64,000 nt of DNA from JAMCRM01 sp035561075 (GCA_035561075.1 DATMYF010000135.1:5737-69736); one strand, 5' to 3'; positions 9,023 to 18,520 are shown, numbered from the stretch's first letter. A program made the numbers and translations. The notes: generated from the sequence alone by a model not told the origin.

Positions 9023-10356
9023 CCGGCCTTCAGATCTTCAAACTGCTGCCGAAGACCAACTGCGGGGAGTGTGCGGTCCCGACGTGCATGGCCTTCGCTA
9101 TGAAGCTGGCGTCCAAAAACGCCGAACTTGCCGCATGCCCGTATGCTTCCGATGAGGCCAAGAACGCCATCGGCGCCGCCAGTAAGCCGCCCATCAGGCT
9201 GATTAAGATCGGTCCGCCCGAATGCGAGGTTGCCGTCGGGAACGAGACAGTGGTGTTCCGGCACGAGAAGACGTTCGTACATCCCACTGCGTTCGCCCTG
9301 GCCTTCCCGGACGACGAACCTCTTTCCGAACTCTGCCACCGCATCGCCGAAGCCCGGGAGTATTGCCTGGAGCGCGTAGGCGAAAGGCTGCGTCTCGATC
9401 TCATCCTGGTGGACAATTTCAGCGAAGCCGTCGAGCCGTTTGTGCAGCTCGTCAAGTCGGTGGCCGGCGCCACCGGGCGGGGCATTATCCTCAGGAGCAC
9501 GAACCCCGAAGCGCTCGAGGCGGCGTTGCAGGTCTTGGATGGGCAACGGCCCCTGATACACGCAGCCACGCCCGCCAATGCGGAGATCCTCGCCGGGCTG
9601 GCGTTGAAGTACAAGGTTCCGCTGGTGGCGCGCGCCACGACGCTGGACGAACTCGCGGCGCTCACCACGAAGCTGTCCGGGCTCGGCGTGAAAGACATTG
9701 TGCTTGATCTGCCGGCCGAGAACCCTGCGGCGGCCGTGCAACACAATACGCTCATTCGTAAAGCCGCGCTGCGGAGCAACTTTGAACCGCTCGGCTACCC
9801 CATCATCAACTTCGTATCGGGACGCGACGCCGCCTCTGTGGTCTCGGACGCCTCCACACTGATCTGCAAGTACGCGTCGATCCTGGTGCTGGAACGCATG
9901 GATTACGAAGTGCTTCTGCCGCTGATGATGCTGCGCCAGAACATCTACACCGATCCGCAGAAGCCGATCCAGGTGGAACCCAAACTGTACCCCATCGGGG
10001 AACCGGGGCCCGATGCGCCGGTGCTGGCCACCACCAATTTCTCACTTACCTATTTCCTGGTTTCAGGAGAGATCGAAAACTCGGGCGTTCCGGCGCACCT
10101 GCTGATCGTGGAAAGCGAAGGGATGAGCGTCCTGACCGCGTGGGCGGCGGGCAAGTTCTCCGGCGCGAAGATCGCCCATGCGGTGAAGGCCGGCGGCCTG
10201 GAGCAACAGGTCAACACGCGCAAGTTGATCATCCCCGGCTATGTCTCACAGATCAGCGGCGAACTGGAGGAAGCCCTGCCTGGTTGGGAAGTGCTGGTCG
10301 GTCCCGGCGAGGTAGCGGACCTGGGCCCGTACCTGAAGCGGATGGCCGGCAGGTAG
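9013..10356 (+). CDS. acsC: Corrinoid iron-sulfur protein large subunit
   Basis: This 447-aa protein carries the B12 cofactor and a [4Fe-4S] cluster and delivers the methyl group to acetyl-CoA synthase. The N-terminal cluster cysteines C17, C20, C25 and C42 (NCGECAVPTC then CPY) match the family, a TIM barrel follows, and the C-terminal Rossmann-like part (about 325-447) binds the corrinoid. Length equals the usual AcsC/CdhE (about 445 aa). ATG at 9013 overlaps the fused acsB-acsD by 10 nt; an upstream in-frame start at 8635 would lie wholly inside the fusion gene. Its normal partner, the small subunit, exists here only as the C-terminal third of the fusion, so the heterodimer must form with that domain. 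Confidence 0.95.
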   Translation: MALTGLQIFKLLPKTNCGECAVPTCMAFAMKLASKNAELAACPYASDEAKNAIGAASKPPIRLIKIGPPECEVAVGNETVVFRHEKTFVHPTAFALAFPDDEPLSELCHRIAEAREYCLERVGERLRLDLILVDNFSEAVEPFVQLVKSVAGATGRGIILRSTNPEALEAALQVLDGQRPLIHAATPANAEILAGLALKYKVPLVARATTLDELAALTTKLSGLGVKDIVLDLPAENPAAAVQHNTLIRKAALRSNFEPLGYPIINFVSGRDAASVVSDASTLICKYASILVLERMDYEVLLPLMMLRQNIYTDPQKPIQVEPKLYPIGEPGPDAPVLATTNFSLTYFLVSGEIENSGVPAHLLIVESEGMSVLTAWAAGKFSGAKIAHAVKAGGLEQQVNTRKLIIPGYVSQISGELEEALPGWEVLVGPGEVADLGPYLKRMAGR

Positions 10357-10359
10357 TAT

Positions 10360-12156
10360 ATGCCCTCGGTCCGCTTCCTGCCCGCCGACGTCGCCGTGGA
10401 TGTGGCTGCCGGTACCCTGATTCACGAAGCCGCAGTTCGGGCCGGGCTGCTTGACCTGGAGTTGCCGTGCGGCGGGCAGGGAACGTGCGGGCAGTGCCTG
10501 GTAGAGGTTGCAGACCAGCCGGTGATGGCCTGCCAGACGCGCGTTTCGGCGGACATCGTGGTGCGGATCCCGGAAAACCGCGATGTTGCCATCCGCGTGG
10601 TCGGGGATAGCCATTTTCTGGTCAACGAAGAGCTGCTGCCGTCGCGCGACCAGATCTCGCCCCTCGTGCGCATGGAGCGGGTCACGGTGTCTTCCGCTTC
10701 CGTCGAGGAGCACTATAGCGACTGGAAGCGTCTCGTGCGCGCCCTACGTCAGCCCGAGGCCACAGCGCCGCTTCCGGTTTTGCAGAGCCTTGCCGCGGTA
10801 CTGCGGGAGCGGGACGGCCAGGTGACCGTGGCGCTCGAAGATCGCCAGGGCGGCGCGCGCGTGGCGGGAATATATCCCGGGCATGCTCCCAGGCCGGCTA
10901 TGGGGCTCGCACTGGATATCGGAACCACTACCGTTGCCGCGCAGCTTGTAGACCTGGAAGACGGTCGAGTGGTGGATACCCGGACTTCCTACAACCTGCA
11001 GATCCGCCGCGGCGCCGACATCATCACCCGCATCGACTACGCCCGAACACCCGAGCGTCTGGAAGAACTGCGCAGCCTGGTGCTCGAAAGCGCGAACACT
11101 CTGATCGCACAGATGCCGGCTGATCATGGCGACATCCGCGCCGCGTTCATAGCAGGGAATACCACGATGATCCACCTGCTACTAGGACTGCCGCCGCGCT
11201 ACATCCGCGAGTCGCCGTATGTTCCCACGGTGAATCCGGTGCCCGCGATGGCCGCGCGCGACGTCGGCCTGGAGATTCATCCGGATGCACCGGTCGAATT
11301 TGCGCCGGGGGTGGGTAGCTACGTAGGAGGCGATATCACAGCCGGCCTGCTATCGACAGAACTGCCAACCAATGCCGGCGAGGTCTTTCTATTTCTGGAC
11401 ATTGGCACCAACGGCGAAATCGTCATCGGCAATGCGGCTTGGATGGTTGCCTGCGCCTGCTCCGCGGGTCCCGCATTCGAGGGCTCCGGCATCAAATGCG
11501 GTATGCGCGCGGCCGAAGGCGCAATCGAGCACGTCGAAATCGGCGAGACCCTCCGTTATAAGGTGATTGGCGGCGGTAAACCGGCTGGTATCTGCGGTTC
11601 GGGCCTGATCTGCCTGCTGGGTGAACTGTTTCGCCGTGGAATCATCGATCAATCCGGCCGTTTCCACATTGAGCCTCGCGAATTCCTGCTGGAATCCGGC
11701 GCACGCACGGCAACCGGCGAGGACCTGGTCATTACCGAGTCCGACCTGGAGAACCTGATTCGCACCAAGGCCGCCATCTACGCGGCGTGCTCACTGATTC
11801 TTGAGAACGTCGGGCTGAACTGGGAGGCAATTGCGCGGGTATATATCGCGGGCGGTTTCGGCCGCTATATCGAGGTTGCCGAAGCCGTGCGAATCGGTAT
11901 GCTGCCGGACCTGCCGCACGGCCGTTTCAGCTATATCGGTAACTCCGCCCTGACCGGCGCTTATATCGCGCTGCTTTCGGGTGAGCACCGGCGGAGGCTC
12001 GCGGACATAGCGGGGCGGATTACTTATGTGGATCTGAGTTCCGACCCACGCTATATGGATAACTATGTGAAGGCCATGTTCCTGCCCCACACGGACCTGG
12101 AAAAGTTCCCGACGGTAGCGGGTATGCTTACGCAGCAGAGGAGAATCGGATTGTGA
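10360..12156 (+). CDS. acsV: ASKHA-family reductive activator of corrinoid protein (RACo/AcsV-like)
   Basis: This 598-aa protein uses ATP to re-reduce Co(II) in the corrinoid iron-sulfur protein to active Co(I). The N-terminal ferredoxin-like domain holds a [2Fe-2S] site with C37, C43, C46 and C58 (PCGGQGTCGQC...C). After a linker, the ASKHA ATPase fold begins near residue 185 (LALDIGTTTVAAQLVD) and shows further nucleotide motifs FIAGNTTM, FLDIGTNGEIV and IAGGFG. The gene starts 3 nt after acsC and overlaps the next gene by 4 nt (GTGA). RACo proteins also occur in methyltransferase operons, but here the neighbours point to CFeSP. Confidence 0.93.
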   Translation: MPSVRFLPADVAVDVAAGTLIHEAAVRAGLLDLELPCGGQGTCGQCLVEVADQPVMACQTRVSADIVVRIPENRDVAIRVVGDSHFLVNEELLPSRDQISPLVRMERVTVSSASVEEHYSDWKRLVRALRQPEATAPLPVLQSLAAVLRERDGQVTVALEDRQGGARVAGIYPGHAPRPAMGLALDIGTTTVAAQLVDLEDGRVVDTRTSYNLQIRRGADIITRIDYARTPERLEELRSLVLESANTLIAQMPADHGDIRAAFIAGNTTMIHLLLGLPPRYIRESPYVPTVNPVPAMAARDVGLEIHPDAPVEFAPGVGSYVGGDITAGLLSTELPTNAGEVFLFLDIGTNGEIVIGNAAWMVACACSAGPAFEGSGIKCGMRAAEGAIEHVEIGETLRYKVIGGGKPAGICGSGLICLLGELFRRGIIDQSGRFHIEPREFLLESGARTATGEDLVITESDLENLIRTKAAIYAACSLILENVGLNWEAIARVYIAGGFGRYIEVAEAVRIGMLPDLPHGRFSYIGNSALTGAYIALLSGEHRRRLADIAGRITYVDLSSDPRYMDNYVKAMFLPHTDLEKFPTVAGMLTQQRRIGL

Positions 12157-13052
12157 AGAGTTTTCTGGAACGATTGAAGCAAGGTGAGGTTTTAATATCG
12201 GACGGCGCCATGGGGACGTTCCTGTTCGCCAAGGGACTGGGTGCGGGAGAGTGCCCCGAATCGTGGTGCGTGTCGCACCCCGAGGTCGTCAGAGGGATCG
12301 CGGCGGCGTACGTGGCGGCGGGTTCCGACATCGTGGAAACCAATTCGTTCGGCGGCAACGGTCTCAAACTCGCGCTGTGCGGACTGGGTGATAAGGTGCA
12401 CGAGTTCAACCGTGCGGCCGCCGCCCTGGCGAAAGAGGCCATTGGGGACAAAGGTTACGTGGCCGCTTCGGTGGGGCCGACGGGCCACATTGCCGAGGAA
12501 GAGGGCGGAGATGTCACAACTGCGCAGCTATATGACGCTTTCGCAGCCCAGGTAACCGCGCTGGCCGAGGGTGGCTCGGACGCCATCTGTGTCGAGACCA
12601 TGGCCTCCCTGCAGGAAGCGCTGGCGGCCGTTAAAGCGGCGCGCGAGAACAGCCCGTTGCCCGTCATTTGCACGTTCACGTTCGAAGCCGGCCTGAAGGG
12701 ATTTCGCACCATGATGGGGGTCCGCCCCGACCGTGCGGCACGGGAGGCGGCTGCGGCCGGCGCGCATTTAGTGGGCGCGAACTGCGGAAACGGGATCGCG
12801 AACATGATCGAGATCACGCGGCAGATGCGTGCGGCCGAACCCGGAGTTCCCATTCTCATCCACGCGAACGCGGGTGCCCCGGTTGTTCAGGACGGCAAAA
12901 CGACCTTCCAGGAGACCCCGGCGTACATGGCCTCCCGGGTCCGGGAACTCGTCGAAGCGGGCGCAAATATTATCGGAGGGTGTTGCGGCACCACCCCGGA
13001 GCATATTTCCGAAATCGCAAAAGTTGCCCGCTCTCTCGCAACCAGCGCTTAG
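12153..13052 (+). CDS. Homocysteine S-methyltransferase-family protein (MetH N-domain/BHMT-like)
   Basis: This 299-aa protein has the S-methyl_trans TIM-barrel fold. The start region SDGAMGTFL and VETNSFGGN are typical, and the zinc ligands are C211 (GANCGNG) and C277/C278 (GGCCGTTPEH). Family members transfer a methyl group to homocysteine from methylcobalamin (MetH), betaine (BHMT) or S-methylmethionine. As last gene of the CODH/ACS operon, and with acsE absent, it may exchange methyl groups with the corrinoid protein, linking it to methionine or to a methylated substrate. The GTG start overlaps the acsV stop. It has no B12-binding or folate domain of its own, so any corrinoid partner must act in trans. 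The substrate is unknown. Confidence 0.85.
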   Translation: MKSFLERLKQGEVLISDGAMGTFLFAKGLGAGECPESWCVSHPEVVRGIAAAYVAAGSDIVETNSFGGNGLKLALCGLGDKVHEFNRAAAALAKEAIGDKGYVAASVGPTGHIAEEEGGDVTTAQLYDAFAAQVTALAEGGSDAICVETMASLQEALAAVKAARENSPLPVICTFTFEAGLKGFRTMMGVRPDRAAREAAAAGAHLVGANCGNGIANMIEITRQMRAAEPGVPILIHANAGAPVVQDGKTTFQETPAYMASRVRELVEAGANIIGGCCGTTPEHISEIAKVARSLATSA

Positions 13053-13061
13053 ATTAGCGAA

Positions 13062-13090
13062 GGGCCGTTGCACCAAACGCGCAGCGGCCC
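13062..13090 (+). terminator. Hairpin at the end of the CODH/ACS operon
   Basis: GGGCCGTTGC (13062-13071) pairs with GCAGCGGCCC (13081-13090), one G-T pair, nine-base loop. It begins 9 nt after the operon's last stop and lies between convergent genes. No T-run follows on the plus strand, so classical intrinsic termination is uncertain. Confidence 0.45.
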
Positions 13091-13105
13091 TCGTGCAGCC
13101 AAGGC

Positions 13106-14641
13106 TCAGCGGGGATCGAGGTAGAGAAAGTAGGCGCTCGCATCCTTGGTGAACCAGCGGGAGTACTTCTGGCCGTTGAGGGGCTCGACCGTAGCGATGA
13201 AGGTGCCTCTCGTCTCACCGAGGGCGGGGACGGAGAAAGCGCCATTGGCGAGCGGCACAGTCACAGCGGCTCGCCGTGCGTTCAACGGGGTGATCGTAAT
13301 GCTCCCTGTCTCGGCAGTGGTGACGATACCAAAAATTCCGCTGGTGCTTCCGGCGAGAATGTGGGATTGCAGGCTGATTTCCGCCCCGGCGACTGGAGCG
13401 CGGGTATTGACCGCGAAACGTCCCAAACCGGCCAATGCGGGTAGCGGCAAAGAGAACCAGCCGTTCACGTTAGTCTCAGCGAGGTTGCTGCCGGCGAGCA
13501 AACCCTGCGAACTGTAGAACTCCAGATTGACAGGTACACCGGCCTGCATGGACTCCGTGCCGCTCGCGTCTCGCTGAAAAACGTACATCGTCAAGTCGTC
13601 GTTTGTGAACGTGAACTGTTGGAGAAAATATCCGGTGGGAGGATTGGTATTGAGAACGCCCTGCCGGCGGTACCAGTCGAGGAAGCGTTGGCCCTCGACC
13701 TCACGTTGCAGGCCGGCGGCGATGTCGAGAAGCATCGGTTCGGAGGATGTGACTCCAGGGTCCGCCAGCGCCGCTGCGTAGAGCCGCGCATTGAAACCGG
13801 GCAGAAAGCGCGGGTTCTCAATCAGAACTTTTCCCCAAGCGTAGCCGGAAAGCTGATAGTGGAGCAGGAGGTTGATATGGCCCCAGTAGAAACTGCCCCC
13901 GCGCGACCCGAAGATGGGGCTGTTCAGCCCGTCATAAAAGACGTCGTGCACATAGCCGTGAGCCCTGTCCCAGTGATACAGGTCCGGCAGCCTGTTGAAG
14001 ACTTCCACTTCGGCTGCGCGGGTCATACCTTCTTCATACGTATTCAGCCCAATGAGGTTCTCGTCGCGGAAGGCGTGTATCATCTCGTGGCAGACGACAT
14101 CGGCTTGCAGACTACGCAGCACAAGTTCGTTAGTCGATGGACTGAACAGCCCGGCATACCCAATAGTGGGGTCTTTGCGGATGTTCACGGCGAGGTCGAA
14201 AGCCGGAGGTCCATAGATCTCCTTCGCCAGGGGATACATGCTGCTCAGAAGGGATTGCAGGGTTGCGATCTCCTCGGCGGACCACGGGTACTCCGGTGAG
14301 ATATACGTGAACGTCAGGGCGCCGGCAGCAGTCTGCACAGGCCGCTTCGTTTTGGCGTTGCGGCGGTCGGGAGCGACAGGCGCGCCTTCGTGGTCCACCA
14401 GAATGGCAATCATATCTACGCCCGTCGGCCCATATAGCGCAGGCGCGGCCGGCGGCGGAGCGGGCAGGCCGGCCTTCATGTGCCGGTAAAGCCGCGTCCT
14501 GAGGGCAGCGTCCGCGTGGTACACGTCCTCCGCCGACAGATCGGGTGGGATAGGTATGTACACTACATTGCCTTCCCGCCGGGCTGCAGCGAGGAGGGCC
14601 AGAAAAAAGAAAAAGATACCTACGGCCCGAAATAAGATCAT
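13106..14641 (-). CDS. Secreted HExxH zinc metalloprotease-like protein
   Basis: I do not recognise a named family for this 511-aa protein. Residues 1-20 (MILFRAVGIFFFFLALLAAA) look like a signal peptide. A zinc-protease signature HEMIH occupies residues 185-189, and glutamates in YEEGMTRAAE (about 202-211) could be the third ligand, as in gluzincins. The C-terminal part (about 375-511) resembles repeated beta-sandwich, carboxypeptidase-regulatory-like domains. ATG at 14641 was chosen because AAAAGGAGGT precedes it by 9 nt; a longer start would place 22 residues before the signal peptide. It lies next to a TonB-dependent receptor on the same strand, so a role in degrading extracellular or periplasmic protein is plausible but inferred. 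Confidence 0.7.
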   Translation of the reverse strand: MILFRAVGIFFFFLALLAAARREGNVVYIPIPPDLSAEDVYHADAALRTRLYRHMKAGLPAPPPAAPALYGPTGVDMIAILVDHEGAPVAPDRRNAKTKRPVQTAAGALTFTYISPEYPWSAEEIATLQSLLSSMYPLAKEIYGPPAFDLAVNIRKDPTIGYAGLFSPSTNELVLRSLQADVVCHEMIHAFRDENLIGLNTYEEGMTRAAEVEVFNRLPDLYHWDRAHGYVHDVFYDGLNSPIFGSRGGSFYWGHINLLLHYQLSGYAWGKVLIENPRFLPGFNARLYAAALADPGVTSSEPMLLDIAAGLQREVEGQRFLDWYRRQGVLNTNPPTGYFLQQFTFTNDDLTMYVFQRDASGTESMQAGVPVNLEFYSSQGLLAGSNLAETNVNGWFSLPLPALAGLGRFAVNTRAPVAGAEISLQSHILAGSTSGIFGIVTTAETGSITITPLNARRAAVTVPLANGAFSVPALGETRGTFIATVEPLNGQKYSRWFTKDASAYFLYLDPR

Positions 14642-14798
14642 CAGGTTTTTACCTCCTTTTAGGGCAACCGGGAGGAGTTTAGCCCAAATCCCGCCGCACG
14701 TCGACAACGGCGGGTGGCCGGTTCGTGTGTTTACGCGCGTTGCCGCGGCCGAGGGCCGATCGGAAATGGTCGGCCCTGCGCTTCATCGCTGCCCTGAA

Positions 14799-17700
14799 TC
14801 AGAAGAACAGTTTCATCACCCCAACCACCACGCGCGTTTCGTTTCCCATGTCGGCACGGAGAAAACCGAATTTCGCGTTCTGTACGTTGGCGCCGTTGGA
14901 GTCCAGGTTGCCGAACCACGGGAAGTTGCCGATGTTGTGGGCATCGGCCCGGATCTGCCAGCGCACGCGCTCGGTCAGGCGAATCTCCTTGTAAACCGAT
15001 ACGTCGGCGACGTTGAGCGGCTTCGTGCGGACGTCAGGGAACCGAGTCGGGTAGGTTTGGAGCACGTAGGGGCTGCGCTGCGTCCGCGGGAAGATCGAGG
15101 TGTCGAACCAGGGGTCGTAAGAAATGTCGTACTGCGAGCGGCCGTTCTTCTGTGCCAGCGCGTCGCGTTGCGAATCGCTCAACCTGGCGCTCTGCGCCGC
15201 CAGCGGCGCGGCATTCGGGAAGGCGATCGGGAAGCCCGAATGAGACATCCAGACACCGCTTACCGTCCAGCCTCCAAGAAAGCCGTCGGCAACTTTGTTC
15301 ATACCCGAAAAGAACTTCCGGCTTTTACCAAACGGCAGGTCATAGCTTCCAATGATGGACAACTGCTGCGGAACGTCGTATTGGATAAGGCGCTTTTCGA
15401 GAGGCGACGCGGTCAGATCCCGCCGGTTCGCGTCCTGCGTGTTGAGCAGTGTGACCTGCTCCAGGGTCTTGGCGATCGTATAAGCCACCGTCATGGTCAG
15501 ACCGGCGGAGAAACGGCGGTTCAGTTTGAACTGCGCGGAGTCATACCGCTGGCGGCCGGCCGGAACGTCCGTGATCGTCACCTGCCCGTACTGAGGATAC
15601 GCAGAGAGCAGTTGCGCGCGCGTCACCGTAGCGCCGTTCAATGACGTGCCTGGCAGCATCGCCGCCATCGGGTTGGCGATTGAGGCTGTGAAGTAGGCCT
15701 GCCGCTGGTCCACCGGGATACTGTTCAGCACATCGATCGGGATGGAGTTCAGGTTCATAGAGACCGGCAGCCGGCGGGTAATGTTGCCGACGTAGCTCGC
15801 CTCTCCTACCCATCCGCCGGGCAGAGCATACTGGAAGCCCGCCGAATACTGATGCGAGTAAGGTAGCGGCCGGTCGAGGTACTGTGCCGAGATGTTCTGG
15901 CCGAGGTTGGTCGACAGGCCCTGAGTATTTCCGATGGGCAGCAGCAACTGACCACCGCTAAACAGGCTGGCCGGATAGGGGTCACTGAGCGAAGCTGCTG
16001 GAGTCAGATTGCCGTCTGTTGAGGAGACCAGCGACGTGGTGCGGCTGTATCCATAGGTCTGGCCGTTGGCGGATTGCCCAAGGTAGCTCAGGCCGTAGCC
16101 GCCGCGGAACACCAGTTTGTCCGAGATCTGGTAGGCCACGCCGACCCGCGGCTGGAAATTGGCTTTCTTGGTCTCGAACGCGTAGCGATCTCCGGAGCCG
16201 GCATACAGAAGCCCGCCTGTCAGTCCAGTCTGGCACGCCGGGCAGTTCGCCGCCGCCGGCGATGCCTTCACATTGGCCGCTATGGGGCTCGCCTGGTCAA
16301 AAGCAAAGCCGCGGATCATGCGGTCGTAGCGTTCGTAGCGCGGCGATTCATAGTCCCAGCGAAGTCCCATGTTGATGGTCAGGCGATGGGTCAGCTTGAA
16401 GTCGTCCTGCACATAGGCCGCATAGTAGTGCGACCGGTAGGCCGGGAAGATGTTCTTATCCACCTGGCCGCCCGCCGGATAGCCCAGCAGGAAGGAGGCG
16501 AACTCGTTGCCCGAGGCGCTGTCGGCCCGCAGCGGATTGGCCTGCGTCCACGCCGGGGTGAATGAGTAGAGGCCGCTGGCGTAGCCCGTGCTGCGGTTAT
16601 TGTCGTTGTAGCGGCGGAACTCGGTGCCCATCTTGAGGAAATGGCGGCCCCGGATCCAGCTTACGTTGGGCTGCAGGCTCCAGGTGTCGTGAGCCTCGTC
16701 GCTGAAGCCGCTGGTGCCCAGTTCGGAGTAAGTTCCCATGTTGAACCGCGGGAACTGGAAGGCGTAGAACTGGCCGACCAACGTACCGGGAAAGCCCAGT
16801 TCTGTCGGGTTGAAGTCCTGCCCGAACGTATTGCCCGAGAGGCCCTCATACCGGGCCAGACCGGCGCGCAGGTTGAATACCACGGCCGGCGAGAGCGTAT
16901 AGGTCCAATCCGCGCCCCAGTTGCGAAAGATGCGCATTGACGGATACTCGCCACTGGGCTCGGCCGGGTTGTTGCCCCACACCAGCTTCGCCCAGTTCGA
17001 CCACGGGGTCTGGCCGTAGCGGCCCGAAACGCGGCTCTTGTCGCTGAAAATATAGTCGAATTTCCCAAGCCACGAATCGTAGGAGTTCGTGTCGGGCAGT
17101 CGTTTCACGTAATTGCCGATGTGCTGCGGACCATCGCCGGCAAGGTTTGCGGTCGGGTAATACGAGGCCACCTTGGCGGCAATCGGGTTGATCCTGCCGG
17201 CTGGAATGACATTATTCGGAAAGGGCGTGCGGACGTGGGTGGTGCCGTCCGCTGCGAGCGCCGTGCTCGTCGGATCGTAGATGGTTACCTGCTGGCCCTC
17301 CGCGTTCACCAGTTGCGAGAAATCGCCTTTGATCTGTTCGCTGGTGGGCAGGGTGCGGGTCTGGCCGCCCAGAAACCGCTCCCGCAGCGACTCGAGCGAC
17401 AGCATGAAGAACGCCTTGTTCCGGCCGTCGAACAATTTCGGGATGTAGATCGGGCCATCCACTTCGAAGCCGAAGGTGTTGTTCTTGAACGGAACCTTTT
17501 CGGTTTCTCCTTCCTTGTTGGCGATCCAATCGTTGGTGCGCAACTTTTCGTTCTTAAGATATTCGAAAAGTTGCCCGTGGATCTGGTTGGTACCGCTCTT
17601 AACGGTGATCATCGTGACGCCGCCGCCCGTGCGACCGAACTGCGCGTCATACGAGTTCGACTGCACTGTGAACTCCTGCGTGGCGTTCAGCGAGGGCACG

Positions 17701-18326
17701 AAGGCGATGCCGCGGTCGCTGCGGGTGTTCGCGATACCGTCGAGCACGGTCTCGTTTTCGCCGCGAACGCCGCCCCCCACCGAGACGCCGTTCACGTTCC
17801 CCGAGGCGTATAGCTCCATCGATCCCCAGTACGTGCTGGTCTTCACCACGCCCGGCTGGTTATACATCAGGGCGAACAGGTTGCGGCCGCCCGACGGCAC
17901 GTTCTCAATGGTCCGGTTTTCGAATGTGGACCTCTGTGTGGCGGTTTCAGTTTGCAATTCGGAAACTTCGCCGGATACGGTCACACTGCTGGTGACCGCG
18001 CCCAGTTCGAGTCTTATGTCGATCGCGCGGCGGTCGCTGGCGAGCAGGGAAACCTCGGAATGGACGTACTTATTGAATCCGGGCTTCTCGACGGTCACAA
18101 CATACTGGCCGGGAAGCAGGAACTGAATCACGTATCGTCCGGCTTCGTTGGTCTCCGCTGTGTAAGGGACGTTGCGCTCTACGCTTGTGGCCACTACCCG
18201 GGCGCCTGCAATCGCTGCGCCGGCGGGATCGGTCACCTCTCCGGAAATCGTTGCCCTGAATTCCTGTCCGAAAACGGACAGAGCAAACAAAACGGGGATA
18301 ACGAGCAACTGCGGCAAGCGGTTCAT
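14799..18326 (-). CDS. Oar-like TonB-dependent receptor 1 with carboxypeptidase-regulatory N-domain
   Basis: This 1175-aa outer-membrane protein begins with a signal peptide (about 1-20), followed by a carboxypeptidase-regulatory/CnaB-like domain (about 24-105, ISGEVTDPAGAAIAGARV), a plug domain (about 120-230) and a large beta-barrel ending in VMKLFF, the C-terminal aromatic typical of BAM substrates. The family is greatly expanded in Acidobacteria and thought to import large substrates or hold surface structures; the ligand is unknown. The start has AGGAG 8 nt upstream. The gap of 157 nt to the metalloprotease gene downstream carries no separate gene. Confidence 0.92.
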   Translation of the reverse strand: MNRLPQLLVIPVLFALSVFGQEFRATISGEVTDPAGAAIAGARVVATSVERNVPYTAETNEAGRYVIQFLLPGQYVVTVEKPGFNKYVHSEVSLLASDRRAIDIRLELGAVTSSVTVSGEVSELQTETATQRSTFENRTIENVPSGGRNLFALMYNQPGVVKTSTYWGSMELYASGNVNGVSVGGGVRGENETVLDGIANTRSDRGIAFVPSLNATQEFTVQSNSYDAQFGRTGGGVTMITVKSGTNQIHGQLFEYLKNEKLRTNDWIANKEGETEKVPFKNNTFGFEVDGPIYIPKLFDGRNKAFFMLSLESLRERFLGGQTRTLPTSEQIKGDFSQLVNAEGQQVTIYDPTSTALAADGTTHVRTPFPNNVIPAGRINPIAAKVASYYPTANLAGDGPQHIGNYVKRLPDTNSYDSWLGKFDYIFSDKSRVSGRYGQTPWSNWAKLVWGNNPAEPSGEYPSMRIFRNWGADWTYTLSPAVVFNLRAGLARYEGLSGNTFGQDFNPTELGFPGTLVGQFYAFQFPRFNMGTYSELGTSGFSDEAHDTWSLQPNVSWIRGRHFLKMGTEFRRYNDNNRSTGYASGLYSFTPAWTQANPLRADSASGNEFASFLLGYPAGGQVDKNIFPAYRSHYYAAYVQDDFKLTHRLTINMGLRWDYESPRYERYDRMIRGFAFDQASPIAANVKASPAAANCPACQTGLTGGLLYAGSGDRYAFETKKANFQPRVGVAYQISDKLVFRGGYGLSYLGQSANGQTYGYSRTTSLVSSTDGNLTPAASLSDPYPASLFSGGQLLLPIGNTQGLSTNLGQNISAQYLDRPLPYSHQYSAGFQYALPGGWVGEASYVGNITRRLPVSMNLNSIPIDVLNSIPVDQRQAYFTASIANPMAAMLPGTSLNGATVTRAQLLSAYPQYGQVTITDVPAGRQRYDSAQFKLNRRFSAGLTMTVAYTIAKTLEQVTLLNTQDANRRDLTASPLEKRLIQYDVPQQLSIIGSYDLPFGKSRKFFSGMNKVADGFLGGWTVSGVWMSHSGFPIAFPNAAPLAAQSARLSDSQRDALAQKNGRSQYDISYDPWFDTSIFPRTQRSPYVLQTYPTRFPDVRTKPLNVADVSVYKEIRLTERVRWQIRADAHNIGNFPWFGNLDSNGANVQNAKFGFLRADMGNETRVVVGVMKLFF

Positions 18327-18476
18327 CTGGCTGACTCCTAAGATCCGAGTCTATAGCCGCCGATCCCGGCAGCCGCAGTTCTACATAGAATTAACCAGGG
18401 TTAACGATCCGGAAATGTAGAGGATAATCCGATTGGATTGGCCTGGCGGGGAGCTAAGGGCGCGGAACACAGGCAG

Positions 18477-18510
18477 CCGGGGCGAGGGGCTTCGTAAACC
18501 CTCGCCCCGG
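18477..18510 (-). terminator. 12-bp perfect GC hairpin after the LuxR-type regulator gene
   Basis: CCGGGGCGAGGG (18477-18488) is fully complementary to CCCTCGCCCCGG (18499-18510) with a ten-base loop. It starts 10 nt beyond the minus-strand stop at 18521. There is no T-tract, so it may act by a U-independent route or protect the mRNA 3' end. Confidence 0.5.
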
Positions 18511-18520
18511 TGTGCCGGAA

